Shown piece by piece: positions 1 through 9,089 of a stretch of DNA of 14,106 nt. A program made the translations under genes and the position numbers. Origin of the DNA: Deltaproteobacteria bacterium (GTDB taxonomy: Bacteria > Desulfobacterota_E > Deferrimicrobia > Deferrimicrobiales > Deferrimicrobiaceae); contig JAMDBZ010000065.1 of NCBI GenBank assembly GCA_023488945.1, positions 1-14,106 on the forward strand. Direction: 5' to 3'. The notes below the pieces were generated by a model, which saw nothing but the letters and a program-made list of their open reading frames with translations, was not told where the DNA came from and searched no databases. Position 1 is the stretch's first letter, and the number at the start of each line of letters is the position of its first letter.

Positions 1-127
1 CGACATGTAGTAGTCGCGCTCCGTGTCGGCCTGGAGTCTCTCGATCGGCTGTCCCGTGTGACGGGCGAGGATCCGGTTCAGCTCCTCCCGGAGCCGGAGG
101 ATCTCCTCCGCCTGGATCTTGATGTCG
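1..127. repeat. 127-base exact direct repeat, tip copy
   Basis: Bases 1-127 are identical to 384-510, in the same orientation, and diverge at base 128 versus 511. The second copy is the natural one, inside clpP. An exact copy of this length that starts at the first base of the window is typical of a de Bruijn graph assembler looping at a contig end. Confidence 0.95.
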
Positions 128-291
128 TCGTCGACCTCGTACTCCTCGGAGATGATGTCGTTGCAGAGCTCGACGCACTCGTCGCAGATGTAAACGGTGG
201 GCCCGGCGATCAGCTTCCGCACCTCGTTCTGGGCCTTCCCGCAGAAGGAGCACACCAGGAGGGTGCCCTTGTCGTTCACCTTGCGGGTCAC
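1..291 (-). CDS. clpX: ClpX N-terminal fragment, fused at contig tip to a clpP duplicate
   Basis: ClpX is the AAA+ unfoldase that feeds substrates to ClpP. Only its N-terminal zinc-binding domain is present: C14, C17, C36 and C39 form the two CxxC pairs, with the family stretch [20 protein letters not shown] around residues 27-46. The start is a GTG at 289-291, preceded by a GGGGGA Shine-Dalgarno motif that lies just after the clpP stop (11 bases between genes). About 55 codons (128-291) are genuine clpX. From base 127 down to 1 the reading frame stays open but encodes ClpP residues 135-176, because these bases duplicate 384-510. No AAA+ module (Walker A/B) is present. The fusion is most likely an assembly error; the real clpX should continue differently. 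Identity of the N-terminus is sure; the tail beyond about residue 55 should not be trusted. Confidence 0.85.
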   Translation of the reverse strand, partial: MTRKVNDKGTLLVCSFCGKAQNEVRKLIAGPTVYICDECVELCNDIISEEYEVDDDIKIQAEEILRLREELNRILARHTGQPIERLQADTERDYYMS

Positions 292-302
292 CGGCGTCCC
301 CC

Positions 303-911
303 TCAGTCCACGAGCGGCCTGCCGGGCGCAGGCCGCTTCTCCACCACACGATCGATTATACCATACGCCTTCGCCTGGGCCGCCGACATGTAGTAGTCGC
401 GCTCCGTGTCGGCCTGGAGTCTCTCGATCGGCTGTCCCGTGTGACGGGCGAGGATCCGGTTCAGCTCCTCCCGGAGCCGGAGGATCTCCTCCGCCTGGAT
501 CTTGATGTCGGTCGCCTGGCCGCGCGTCCCCCCCATCGGCTGGTGGATGAGGATCCGCGCGTTGGGCAGCGCCGTCCGCTTCCCCGCCGCCCCGGCCGTC
601 AGGAGGACCGCCGCCATCGAGGCCGCCTGGCCGAGGCACACCGTCGCCACCTCCGGCTTGATGAACTGCATCGTGTCGTAGATGGCCATCCCGGCCGTCA
701 CAAGCCCCCCCGGCGAGTTGATGTAGAGGTTGATGTCCTTGTCGGGGTCCTCCGCCTCGAGGAACAGGAGCTGGGCGATGACCAGGTTGGCGATGTCGTC
801 GTCGACCGGGCTGCCGATGAAGACGATCCGGTCCTTGAGAAGCCGCGAGTAGATATCGTACGACCGCTCTCCCCGGCTGGTCTGCTCGACGACGATGGGA
901 ACGAGATTCAT
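303..911 (-). CDS. clpP: ATP-dependent Clp protease proteolytic subunit ClpP
   Basis: This is the serine peptidase subunit that forms the tetradecameric barrel capped by ClpX or ClpA in the cytoplasm. The 202-residue length is normal. The catalytic triad is visible: Ser98 in GQAASMA, His123 in ILIHQPMGG and Asp172 in ERDYYMS. The oligomer-defining segment INSPGG is at residues 64-69. The ATG start overlaps the tig stop by four bases (ATGA at 908-911), so it is probably translationally coupled to trigger factor. clpX follows 11 bases downstream. The tig-clpP-clpX order is conserved in many bacteria and fits a folding/degradation operon. Part of the gene (384-510) is duplicated at the left tip of the window, which does not affect this copy. 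Confidence 0.98.
   Translation of the reverse strand: MNLVPIVVEQTSRGERSYDIYSRLLKDRIVFIGSPVDDDIANLVIAQLLFLEAEDPDKDINLYINSPGGLVTAGMAIYDTMQFIKPEVATVCLGQAASMAAVLLTAGAAGKRTALPNARILIHQPMGGTRGQATDIKIQAEEILRLREELNRILARHTGQPIERLQADTERDYYMSAAQAKAYGIIDRVVEKRPAPGRPLVD
384..510. repeat. 127-base exact direct repeat, native copy within clpP
   Basis: This is the natural copy of the repeat at 1-127. It encodes ClpP residues 135-176 on the minus strand, including the catalytic Asp172 region. The start-to-start offset is 383 bases. Confidence 0.95.
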
Positions 912-2197
912 GCGGTCCCTCCTTCCTCCCGGATCACGGCGTGGGACGCCAGGAACGCCATGACCTTCCGCTCCATCAGGCGGTTGCGCAGCTCCTCGAG
1001 CCGCTCCTCCTCGCCGGTGATCTCCCGGACCTTCTCGAAGGCCATCCCCGAGGCGTCCGCCATCGCCTTCATCTCGGCCTCCATCTCGGAATACGGCACG
1101 TCGATGCCCTCCTTCTTCGCGATCGCCGCCAGGAGCAGGGTGGCCCGGACCGCCTTCTCGGCGCCGGGGGCGAACCGCTCTCTCATCTTTTCGAAATCCA
1201 GGCGGACTTTCTTGAGGTCTACCCCCTGGGACGTCATCCGCCGCGCCATCTCGTCGATCATCTCGACGACCTGGCGGTCGACCAGGATCGGGGGAACCTC
1301 GAAGACGTTCCGCTCCAGCAACCCGTTGCGGATCTCGTTTTCCATCCGGCGGCGGGCCTGTTCCTCCCCTTCGGCCAGGAGCCGTTCGCGCATCCGGGCC
1401 CTCAACGTCGCAAGATCCTGGATATCATTGAAATTCTTGGCGAGTTCCTCATCGAGGGCCGGGAGGCGCTTCTCGCGGACCGACTGGACGGTCATGCGGA
1501 ACGTCACGGTCTTCCCCGCGTACTTCGGGTTGGGGACGCCCGCCGGGAAGGCGATCGCGAAGGCCCGCTCCTCCCCCGGCCTGACGCCCGCCAGCTTCTC
1601 CTCGAATTCTTTTCCGAACGGCCGGCCCGTCCCCAGGAGGACCGACGTGGAGGAAACCGACTCCACCGGCACCCCGTCCGCGGAGGTCGAGAGAGAGACC
1701 TCCAGGAGGTCCGGCTCCGCCGCGCCGCGCCCCTCCACGGGATGGTACTGGGCGAACGACTCCCGGAGCGACTCGAGGGAGGCCTCCACCTGCTCGTCGG
1801 TCGCCTCGACCTTCTCCTGAACGACGGGGAGGCCCTTGTAGTCCTTCGGCTCCACCTCGGGAGCGGTCTCCACCGTCGCCGTGAAGGAGAATTCCTTCCC
1901 GTCCTCGACCTTTGCGCCCTCGACCTCGGGGAGGGAAAGGACCCGGAGGTTGTTCTCCCGGAACGCCTCCGAGAGCGACTCCTTGACGAGCCCCTCGGCG
2001 ACGTCCTGCTCCACCGACTCCCGGAAGAGCCGCCTCACCATGGCGAGGGGGGCCTTCCCTTTCCGGAACCCCCGGATCGGGACCATCCGCCGGACCTCGG
2101 CGAAGCCTTCCTCCATCCGGCGGGCCACCTCGTCCGCCGGGACCTCCACCCGGATCCGCTTCTTCACGGCGCTGATCGGCTCGACGCTGGTCTTCAT
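908..2197 (-). CDS. tig: Trigger factor, ribosome-bound chaperone / peptidyl-prolyl isomerase
   Basis: Trigger factor binds at the ribosome exit tunnel and shields nascent chains. The 429-residue protein has the three expected parts. The first is an N-terminal ribosome-binding domain (about 1-110) with the signature loop GFRKGKAP at 43-50. The second is an FKBP-type PPIase domain (about 150-235). The third is a helical, charged C-terminal substrate-binding domain. The start ATG (2195-2197) is chosen because [20 protein letters not shown] matches the usual family opening. The gene follows tRNA-Leu by 46 bases and overlaps clpP by four bases at its end. No separate promoter is obvious between tRNA and tig, so it may be co-transcribed with the tRNA. 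Confidence 0.97.
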   Translation of the reverse strand: MKTSVEPISAVKKRIRVEVPADEVARRMEEGFAEVRRMVPIRGFRKGKAPLAMVRRLFRESVEQDVAEGLVKESLSEAFRENNLRVLSLPEVEGAKVEDGKEFSFTATVETAPEVEPKDYKGLPVVQEKVEATDEQVEASLESLRESFAQYHPVEGRGAAEPDLLEVSLSTSADGVPVESVSSTSVLLGTGRPFGKEFEEKLAGVRPGEERAFAIAFPAGVPNPKYAGKTVTFRMTVQSVREKRLPALDEELAKNFNDIQDLATLRARMRERLLAEGEEQARRRMENEIRNGLLERNVFEVPPILVDRQVVEMIDEMARRMTSQGVDLKKVRLDFEKMRERFAPGAEKAVRATLLLAAIAKKEGIDVPYSEMEAEMKAMADASGMAFEKVREITGEEERLEELRNRLMERKVMAFLASHAVIREEGGTA

Positions 2198-2243
2198 CGC
2201 TTCCGTCTCATCCCTCCCTGTTGGATTGTCGCATCCGATGAGT

Positions 2244-2325
2244 TGGTGCGAGAGGAGGGATTTGAACCCTCACGGTTGCCCACCGGATCCTAAGTCCGGC
2301 GCGTCTGCCATTCCGCCACTCTCGC
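2244..2325 (-). tRNA. tRNA-Leu(UAG)
   Basis: A full cloverleaf can be folded on the minus strand. The acceptor stem is GCGAGAG/CTCTCGC, the discriminator is A, and CCA is encoded (2244-2246). The anticodon stem CCGGA/TCCGG encloses loop CTTAGGA with anticodon TAG (2290-2292). The T arm is GAGGG-TTCAAAT-CCCTC. The variable arm is about 11 bases with a short GG/CC stem, on the small side for a class II tRNA. Length is 82 bases including CCA. Leucine identity follows from the TAG anticodon, discriminator A and the extended variable arm; it reads CUA/CUN codons. It sits directly upstream of tig. Confidence 0.96.
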
Positions 2326-2359
2326 ACGCCGCCCCGCGGCCGGCGAATCGGAAACTACC

Positions 2360-2365
2360 AGTATA
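2360..2365 (-). promoter_or_regulatory. possible -10 box for tRNA-Leu
   Basis: The minus strand has TATACT about 35 bases before the tRNA 5' end, in the 49-base gap after the PilZ gene. A poor -35 (TTTTCC at 2383-2388) sits 17 bases upstream. The -10 match is good and the -35 match is weak, so this is only a candidate. Confidence 0.35.
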
Positions 2366-2374
2366 CCCGACCGC

Positions 2375-2758
2375 CTATTCCAGGAAAAGCCATTCCCGGA
2401 ACTCGGCGGACGGCTCGTCGAACTCGATCCCGAAGATGTAGGGACCCTCGGGGTGCGTCGATTCCCGGAACCACTTGACCTTCCCCGTGACGCGGATGGG
2501 GGGGCGGCCCTCCGGGAAGACGGTCGCGTCGACCCGGTTGCGCGTGGTCATGAGGGTGTCGTACATGACGTGGATGCCGTCGGGCGCGATCTTCGATGTG
2601 ATCACCGCCATCCCGAGCGGCGAGAAATCCCGGGCGGTGCCGCTCACGGGCGACGACACCTTCCGGGGATCCTTTCCCGACTGGACCGTGAATATGACGG
2701 GCGCCATGCGCTGAACCCTCTCCTTTCGCCTCCGTTCTTTCCCGAAGAAGGAGATCAC
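2375..2758 (-). CDS. PilZ-domain protein, probable cyclic-di-GMP receptor
   Basis: This small cytoplasmic protein (127 residues) consists of one PilZ domain. Both halves of the c-di-GMP binding signature are visible: RxxxR at R10-R14 (in ERRRKERVQR) and DxSxxG at D44-S46-G49 (RDFSPLG), followed by beta strands ending in YIFGIEFDE. The start is set at the GTG at 2756-2758. It overlaps the stop of the upstream HD-GYP gene (GTGA) and has AAAGGA nine bases upstream. An ATG at 2705-2707 would cut off the arginine motif, so it is rejected as the start. The coupling to a c-di-GMP phosphodiesterase suggests that PilZ acts as its sensor or local effector. The target output cannot be read from the sequence. 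Confidence 0.88.
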   Translation of the reverse strand: MISFFGKERRRKERVQRMAPVIFTVQSGKDPRKVSSPVSGTARDFSPLGMAVITSKIAPDGIHVMYDTLMTTRNRVDATVFPEGRPPIRVTGKVKWFRESTHPEGPYIFGIEFDEPSAEFREWLFLE

Positions 2759-4476
2759 GCGCGGGAATCCTTTTTCTCCTCGTCCATTCGCCGCAATCCT
2801 TCCATCACGAGCTGCATCTCGTCCATCTGGATCGTCCGCAGGGAGGTCGTCTGGCCGTGGGCGATCACGAACGGCCCCTCCTGCCACCGGATGAGACGGT
2901 AGAACGCCTCCTCGCCCGACAGCTTCCCGAGCTCGCAGTGGCGGATCCGGCCGTTTTCGAAGAAGATCCGCCCCGCCTCCTTGACGTCGGCCTTCCGGAC
3001 GGTCACGCACGCCGTCTTGAGCCCCAGGTGGAGCGTCTGGACGATGTCGGGGATGCTCAGGTTCCTCAAGTCCCCGATGACGCCCGGGTTCACCCCGGCG
3101 GCGGGGGCGCCTCTCCGGCGCGCCTCGCGCTTGATGACGTTGCGGATCCGGGCCGCCAGCTCCCGGAGGTCGACCGGCTTGATGAGGTAGTCCTCCGCCC
3201 CCTGGTGGAGCGCCTCGACCTTGAAATGGATCTCGTCCTTCGCGGAGAGGAAGATGAGGGGCGTGTCGGAGAACTCCGGCTTCGCCCGGAGCCGCCTGAA
3301 CATCGTGATGCCGTCGACGCCCGGCATGACCACGTCGGACAGCACGATGTCGGGATGCTCCTTCTCGGCGATCTTCAGGGCGTCCTCGGCGTTGTCGGTC
3401 CCGAAGACGTCGAACCCCTCGTTCACGAGGCGCAGCTTGACGAGCGTGAGGTAGTCCACCTCGTCGTCGACCAGCAGGACCTTCGGCTTGGCCCCCAGGC
3501 CCCGGAAGTAATATTTCTCCTCGACGATCCCGGTGAAGATCTCCACGACCTCGGGGTCAAACTGGGTCCCGACGTTGTTGTGGAGCTCCCGGATCGCCTC
3601 CTCCCGCGTGAGGCTGCGGCGGTAGGGGCGGTTGGCCGTCATCGCCGCGAAGGCGTCGACCACCGCGAGGATCCGGGCGCCGATCGGGATCTCGCGTCCC
3701 TTGAGCCCGCTCGGGTATCCCTTCCCGTCGTACCGCTCGTGGTGGTGGGTGATGATCGGCTTGATTTTCCAGGGAAACGGGATCGACTCGAGGATCTTCG
3801 CCCCGTTCTCGCAATGGGACTGGATCGTCTTGTACTCGGCCTCGGTGATCTTCTTCTTTTCGGTCAGGATCTCGCTTTTGATCCCGATCCGGCCGATGTC
3901 GTGGAGGAGGGCCGCGACCACGATCTCGTCGACCGTCTCGGGGCCGAGCTTCATCGTTTCGGCCACGGAGCGGGCGTACTCCATCGTGATGTGGGAGTTC
4001 CCCCCGAAGAACGGGTCGTTCACCTCGAGGAGTCCCACGAGGACGTCGATCGTCTCGACGAGGCAGCGCCGGAGGCGCTCGTCCGTAACGGTCGGGGCGG
4101 CCGCCGGCGGGCGCTCCCCGGCGGCGGCGATCAGATCGAGGATCTCCCGCTGGTCGAGGATGAAGTCCGACGCGCCGAACCGCAGGACGTCCTCCGAGCT
4201 CCGGATCGTCGTGAAGGAGGATGCGACGACGGCGTGCGTCTTCGGCGAAAGCCGGACGATCCGGCGCTTGAGCTCGACGCCCGAGTAGTCGGGGAGGAAC
4301 AGGTCGATGAGAGCGTAGTCGGGAGAGGAGTTCGCGACGATCTTCATCGCTTCGGCGCCCGACCCCGCCAGCGTCACGTGGTACCCCGCATTGGCCAGCG
4401 TCGTCCGAAGCATGTCCCGGACGGCGGCGTCGTTGCTCACGACGAGGATCGACAGGCGGGCCGGCGCTTCAGCCAT
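2755..4476 (-). CDS. Two-receiver HD-GYP protein with C-terminal DUF4388/PATAN-like domain
   Basis: This 573-residue cytoplasmic signalling protein probably hydrolyses cyclic-di-GMP. Order of domains: receiver 1 (about 8-115), HD-GYP (about 140-315), receiver 2 (about 331-450) and a DUF4388/PATAN-like domain (about 465-560). The HD-GYP part keeps H192-D193 (HDIGRIG), H221, the HHH at 244-246, GYP at 253-255 and D274, so catalysis looks intact. Receiver 2 is canonical: D337/D338, phospho-acceptor D381, S411 and K433. Receiver 1 keeps D58 but has S14-N15-D16 in the acidic pocket and D108 where the conserved Lys belongs, so it may not be switched by phosphorylation in the usual way. Its ATG overlaps the gpmI stop by eight bases, with GGAGGA eight bases upstream. 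Its stop overlaps the PilZ start. No histidine kinase is nearby. Confidence 0.93.
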   Translation of the reverse strand: MAEAPARLSILVVSNDAAVRDMLRTTLANAGYHVTLAGSGAEAMKIVANSSPDYALIDLFLPDYSGVELKRRIVRLSPKTHAVVASSFTTIRSSEDVLRFGASDFILDQREILDLIAAAGERPPAAAPTVTDERLRRCLVETIDVLVGLLEVNDPFFGGNSHITMEYARSVAETMKLGPETVDEIVVAALLHDIGRIGIKSEILTEKKKITEAEYKTIQSHCENGAKILESIPFPWKIKPIITHHHERYDGKGYPSGLKGREIPIGARILAVVDAFAAMTANRPYRRSLTREEAIRELHNNVGTQFDPEVVEIFTGIVEEKYYFRGLGAKPKVLLVDDEVDYLTLVKLRLVNEGFDVFGTDNAEDALKIAEKEHPDIVLSDVVMPGVDGITMFRRLRAKPEFSDTPLIFLSAKDEIHFKVEALHQGAEDYLIKPVDLRELAARIRNVIKREARRRGAPAAGVNPGVIGDLRNLSIPDIVQTLHLGLKTACVTVRKADVKEAGRIFFENGRIRHCELGKLSGEEAFYRLIRWQEGPFVIAHGQTTSLRTIQMDEMQLVMEGLRRMDEEKKDSRA

Positions 4477-6007
4477 CCCGGATGTCCTCCCCCGTCATCT
4501 CGGGCGACTTCGGGATCCCCAAGATCGCAAGCATGGTCGGTGCGATGTCCTCGAGCGCCCGGTCCGGACGCAGAACGACCCCTTTCGCCTGCGGGTCGGC
4601 GAAAATGAAAGGGACGAGGTTGGTGGTGTGCGCAGTGTGCGGCTCTCCCGTCCCCGGATCGACCATCAACTCGGCGTTCCCGTGGTCGGCGGTCACGAGC
4701 GCCACGCCCCCGGCGGCCCAGACGGCCTCGACGACCCGGCGCAGGTTCTCGTCGACCGCCTCGACCGCGCGGATTGCGGCGGACAGGATGCCGGTGTGAC
4801 CGACCATGTCGCAGTTGGCGAAGTTGAGGATCATCACGTCGTGTTTCCCGGAAGCGACCTCGGCCGCCGCGCGTTCCCCCACCTCATACGCGCTCATCTC
4901 GGGCTGGAGGTCGTACGTGGAGACCGACGGCGAGGGAATGAGGACGCGGCTTTCGCCCGGGAAGACCTTCTCCGCCCCGCCGTTGAAAAAGTAGGTCACG
5001 TGGGCGTACTTCTCCGTCTCGGCGATCCGCAGGTTCCGGATCCCCCGCGCGGTGAAGTTGTCCGCCAGGATCCTCTCCATCGTCTGGGGCCCGAAGGCGG
5101 CGGGGAGGTCGAGCGCGGCGTCGTAGACCGTCATGCCGGCGTACGTCAGGCCCAGCCGCTCCGGCCGGGGGAACCGGTCGAACGTCTCCTGGGTCAGGGC
5201 CCGGGTGATCTGCCGCGCCCGGTCGGCGCGGAAGTTGAAAAAGATCACCGAATCCCCCGGCCCGATCGTCCCGGCCGGGCGCCCTTCCCGCCGGATCACC
5301 ACCGGCTCGATGAACTCGTCGGTCTTCCCCGCGGCATAGGAAGCTTCCACTGCCGCGACCGGGTCGGCGCTCTCCGTCCCCTCGCCCCGCACCATCGCCC
5401 GGTACGCCCGCTCGATGCGGTCCCACCGGTTGTCGCGGTCCATCGTGTAGTACCGCCCCGCGACCGTCGCCACCGCGCCGACGCCGATCCCGCCGATCGC
5501 GGCCAGGAGCTTCTTCAGATGGTCCCGCCCGCTGGTGGGCGGCGTGTCGCGGCCGTCGAAGACCGGGTGAACGAAGACCTGCCCGCCCCCCCGCTCCTTC
5601 GCCATCCGGAGGAGGGCATAGAGATGTTCATCGAGGGAGTGAACCCCTCCGTCCGACAGAAGCCCGATCAAGTGGAGGGCTTTGCCCTTCTCCCGCGCCG
5701 CGTCCATCGTCCGGCACAGGACCGGGTTCCCGAAGAACTCGCCGGTCCGGATCGCCCGGGAGATCCGGACGAGATCCTGGTAGACGACCCGGCCGGCGCC
5801 CAGGTTCATGTGCCCCACCTCCGAGTTCCCCATTTGACCGTGGGGGAGGCCGACCCTCTCCTCGGAAGCGTGGATGAGCGTGTGCGGGAATTCCGTCCAG
5901 AGCCGGTCGTAGAAGGGGATGTCCGCGAGGGCGATCGCATTCGCCTCGGTCTCCTCGCGGTATCCCCAGCCGTCCAGGATGATCAGCGCCAGAAATCTTC
6001 GCGTCAT
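4469..6007 (-). CDS. gpmI: 2,3-bisphosphoglycerate-independent phosphoglycerate mutase
   Basis: GpmI interconverts 3- and 2-phosphoglycerate in glycolysis/gluconeogenesis through a phosphoserine intermediate and needs two divalent metals. The 512-residue length is normal. Visible hallmarks are Asp12 in LDGWG, catalytic Ser62 in QMGNSEVGHMN, SDGGVHS at 116-122, FDGRDTPP at 148-155, and the C-terminal metal-binding ADHGNAE near residue 440. The start gives the family opening with LIILDGWGYRE. It begins three bases after the eno stop and overlaps the next gene by eight bases, so it sits in the middle of one operon. Eno catalyses the next step, which supports co-regulation. Confidence 0.98.
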   Translation of the reverse strand: MTRRFLALIILDGWGYREETEANAIALADIPFYDRLWTEFPHTLIHASEERVGLPHGQMGNSEVGHMNLGAGRVVYQDLVRISRAIRTGEFFGNPVLCRTMDAAREKGKALHLIGLLSDGGVHSLDEHLYALLRMAKERGGGQVFVHPVFDGRDTPPTSGRDHLKKLLAAIGGIGVGAVATVAGRYYTMDRDNRWDRIERAYRAMVRGEGTESADPVAAVEASYAAGKTDEFIEPVVIRREGRPAGTIGPGDSVIFFNFRADRARQITRALTQETFDRFPRPERLGLTYAGMTVYDAALDLPAAFGPQTMERILADNFTARGIRNLRIAETEKYAHVTYFFNGGAEKVFPGESRVLIPSPSVSTYDLQPEMSAYEVGERAAAEVASGKHDVMILNFANCDMVGHTGILSAAIRAVEAVDENLRRVVEAVWAAGGVALVTADHGNAELMVDPGTGEPHTAHTTNLVPFIFADPQAKGVVLRPDRALEDIAPTMLAILGIPKSPEMTGEDIRDG

Positions 6008-6010
6008 ACT

Positions 6011-7779
<1,769 letters not shown>

Positions 7780-7792
7780 GGCTCCTCCGGAA

Positions 7793-7831
7793 ATAAAAAA
7801 CCCCGGCCAAGCGAAGGCGCCGGCCGGGGTT
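7793..7831 (-). terminator. Rho-independent terminator of the HU gene
   Basis: On the minus strand a ten-pair stem AACCCCGGCC/GGCCGGGGTT (7799-7808 with 7822-7831) with a 13-base loop is followed by a T-rich run, TTTTTTATTT. It lies 26 bases after the HU stop. The T-run ends just before the Shine-Dalgarno of usp, so it could also act as a checkpoint for read-through into the usp-eno cluster. Confidence 0.88.
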
Positions 7832-7857
7832 CCGAATTGTCCGTACGCGGGATCGTC

Positions 7858-8142
7858 TTACTTCTTCTTCCCGCCGACCGCCTCCTTGAGTCCCTTGCCC
7901 GCCGAGAACTTGGGAACCCGGGCGGCCTTGATCTTGATGGTCTCGCCGGTCTGGGGATTGCGGCCCGTCCGGGCCTTCCGGTTGCTCACGCTGAAGGTGC
8001 CGAATCCCGTTAACGCCAGCTTGTCCCCCTTCTTCAAGCTCTTCGTGACGGCGTCGATGAACCCGTCGAGGGCCTTCTCCGCCGCCGCCTTGGTAATCCC
8101 CGCCACCCCGGCCATGGAAGCAACCAGATCCGCCTTCGTCAT
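7858..8142 (-). CDS. HU-family DNA-binding protein
   Basis: HU is a small basic nucleoid protein that binds and bends DNA as a dimer. The 94-residue protein shows MTKADLV at the N-terminus, GFGTF at 46-50 and the DNA-binding arm GRNPQTGE at 60-67 with the intercalating Pro63, ending in a lysine-rich GGKKK tail. The start ATG (8140-8142) has a strong AGGAGG six to eleven bases upstream; an upstream in-frame start (8226) adds residues unlike the family and is rejected. It is a stand-alone unit with its own promoter and terminator. It could equally be called hupB-like; IHF subunits are less likely by sequence pattern. Confidence 0.97.
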   Translation of the reverse strand: MTKADLVASMAGVAGITKAAAEKALDGFIDAVTKSLKKGDKLALTGFGTFSVSNRKARTGRNPQTGETIKIKAARVPKFSAGKGLKEAVGGKKK

Positions 8143-8225
8143 CGTCCTTCCTCCTTTTTGGTATCTCGCACCCGATCTCCCGGATTCGTTCGGACCAGCC
8201 GACATCGCATTGCAAATTGATTTCA

Positions 8226-8253
8226 TTTAGACTTACCGTCAAAACGGTGTCAA
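8226..8253 (-). promoter_or_regulatory. sigma70-type promoter for the HU gene
   Basis: On the minus strand a perfect -35 TTGACA (8248-8253) is followed after 16 bases by TCTAAA (8226-8231, four of six matches). The HU start is about 80 bases downstream. A second reading shifts the -10 by one base (CTAAAT, spacing 17). Confidence 0.6.
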
Positions 8254-8284
8254 GGTCTTTTTCGCGGTCCCGCGGCACCCGCTG

Positions 8285-8303
8285 GCCCTTGAATATCAAG
8301 GGC
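8285..8303 (-). repeat. inverted repeat between rhomboid and HU genes
   Basis: An eight-base perfect stem GCCCTTGA/TCAAGGGC with a TAT loop lies 11 bases after the rhomboid stop. No T-run follows on the minus strand, so it is only a possible weak terminator or RNA-stability hairpin. Confidence 0.4.
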
Positions 8304-8313
8304 TGGGAGACCC

Positions 8314-8997
8314 TCACACGACCGTGGGCCGGCGTACCCCTCCGCGGGGGATGAAGAGGGAGAGGAGCACCATCCCCGCGACGAAGCCGCCGACGTGCGC
8401 CCACCAGGCGACCCCCCCCGAGAGCGCCGAGGTGCGCCCGAGCGACGCGGCCCCGCTGAGGAACTGGAGCAGGAACCACAGACCCAGGAAGACGTAGGCG
8501 GGAATCTCCACGGTGAAGAACAGGAGGAACGGGATGAGCGTCACGATCCGCGCCCGGGGGAAGAGGAGGAAGTACGCGCCCAGCACGCCGGCGATCGCCC
8601 CCGAGGCGCCGATGTTGGGGACCATCGAACGCGCGTTGAAGACGATCTGGGCGACGAAGGAAATCACGCCGCACAGGAGATAGAACGCCAGGTACCGGCC
8701 GTGCCCCAGGATGTCCTCGACGTTGTCCCCGAAGATGTACAGGTAGAGCATGTTTCCCAGGATGTGGAGCCAGCCTCCGTGGATGAACATCGCCGTGATG
8801 AGCGTCGTGATCTCGGAGACGTCGTGGGGGAACAGGAGCAGGAACCGGTAGGGGATGACGGCATGCGAATAGACGAACTCGGTCGCCCGCTCCCCCATCC
8901 CCCACTGCATCAGGAAGACAACCACGTTGATGCCGATCAGGAGATAGTTGACGACGGGAGGACGGGAGGACGGGATCGTGTCCTTGAGCGGGATGAT
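8314..8997 (-). CDS. Rhomboid-family intramembrane serine protease, probable ATC start
   Basis: This is a polytopic membrane protease that cleaves transmembrane substrates. With the start proposed here it has 227 residues and six or seven hydrophobic segments. The catalytic dyad is Ser132 (GASGAIAG) and His201 (AHVGGFVAG); the oxyanion-side HxxxN is H78-N82 in WLHILGN. The frame opens with IIPLKDTIPSSRPPVVNYLL, the usual rhomboid N-terminus, but its first codon is ATC (8995-8997). A GAGGTGA Shine-Dalgarno lies seven bases upstream, and an in-frame stop (9004-9006) blocks any longer form. The first standard start, a GTG at 8923-8925, would remove half of the first membrane segment. The gene is divergent from the TonB-type gene. 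Product is sure; the start is an inference. Confidence 0.88.
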   Translation of the reverse strand: MIPLKDTIPSSRPPVVNYLLIGINVVVFLMQWGMGERATEFVYSHAVIPYRFLLLFPHDVSEITTLITAMFIHGGWLHILGNMLYLYIFGDNVEDILGHGRYLAFYLLCGVISFVAQIVFNARSMVPNIGASGAIAGVLGAYFLLFPRARIVTLIPFLLFFTVEIPAYVFLGLWFLLQFLSGAASLGRTSALSGGVAWWAHVGGFVAGMVLLSLFIPRGGVRRPTVV

Positions 8998-9004
8998 GGG
9001 ACGT

Positions 9005-9010
9005 CACCTC
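9005..9010 (-). promoter_or_regulatory. Shine-Dalgarno that supports the ATC start of the rhomboid gene
   Basis: GAGGTG (extending to GAGGTGA at 9004) on the minus strand is placed seven bases before the ATC codon at 8995-8997. No comparable motif precedes the internal GTG at 8923-8925. Confidence 0.5.
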
Positions 9011-9051
9011 GGGAGGTCTTTAACGTTTCATCGTACCGGTTCCGCCCGCAA

Positions 9052-9078
9052 TTGAAAAGCGCGGCCCGCTGCTATACT
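9052..9078 (+). promoter_or_regulatory. extended -10 promoter for the TonB-type gene
   Basis: TTGAAA (9052-9057) and TGCTATACT (extended -10, box at 9073-9078) are separated by 15 bases, slightly short but compensated by the TG motif. The predicted transcript start would fall only about five bases before the ATG at 9090, giving an almost leaderless mRNA. Confidence 0.6.
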
Positions 9079-9089
9079 GAAAGATAATC

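Noticed and set aside
1..510. A true clpP tandem duplication or ClpX-ClpP fusion enzyme
   Set aside because: The exact 127-base identity, the position at the first base of the window and a matching anomaly at the other tip favour an assembly artefact.
2375..2707. Short PilZ form starting at the ATG at 2705-2707, lacking the RxxxR motif
   Set aside because: An upstream GTG overlapping the HD-GYP stop restores the motif and has suitable Shine-Dalgarno spacing.
8314..8925. Rhomboid gene starting at the GTG at 8923-8925
   Set aside because: It would cut the first membrane segment, drop the family N-terminus and lacks a ribosome-binding site; kept only as a fallback.
9015..9060. A minus-strand promoter for the rhomboid gene (TTTTCA, 17 bases, TACGAT)
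   Set aside because: Both boxes match only four of six positions; plausible but not separable from chance.
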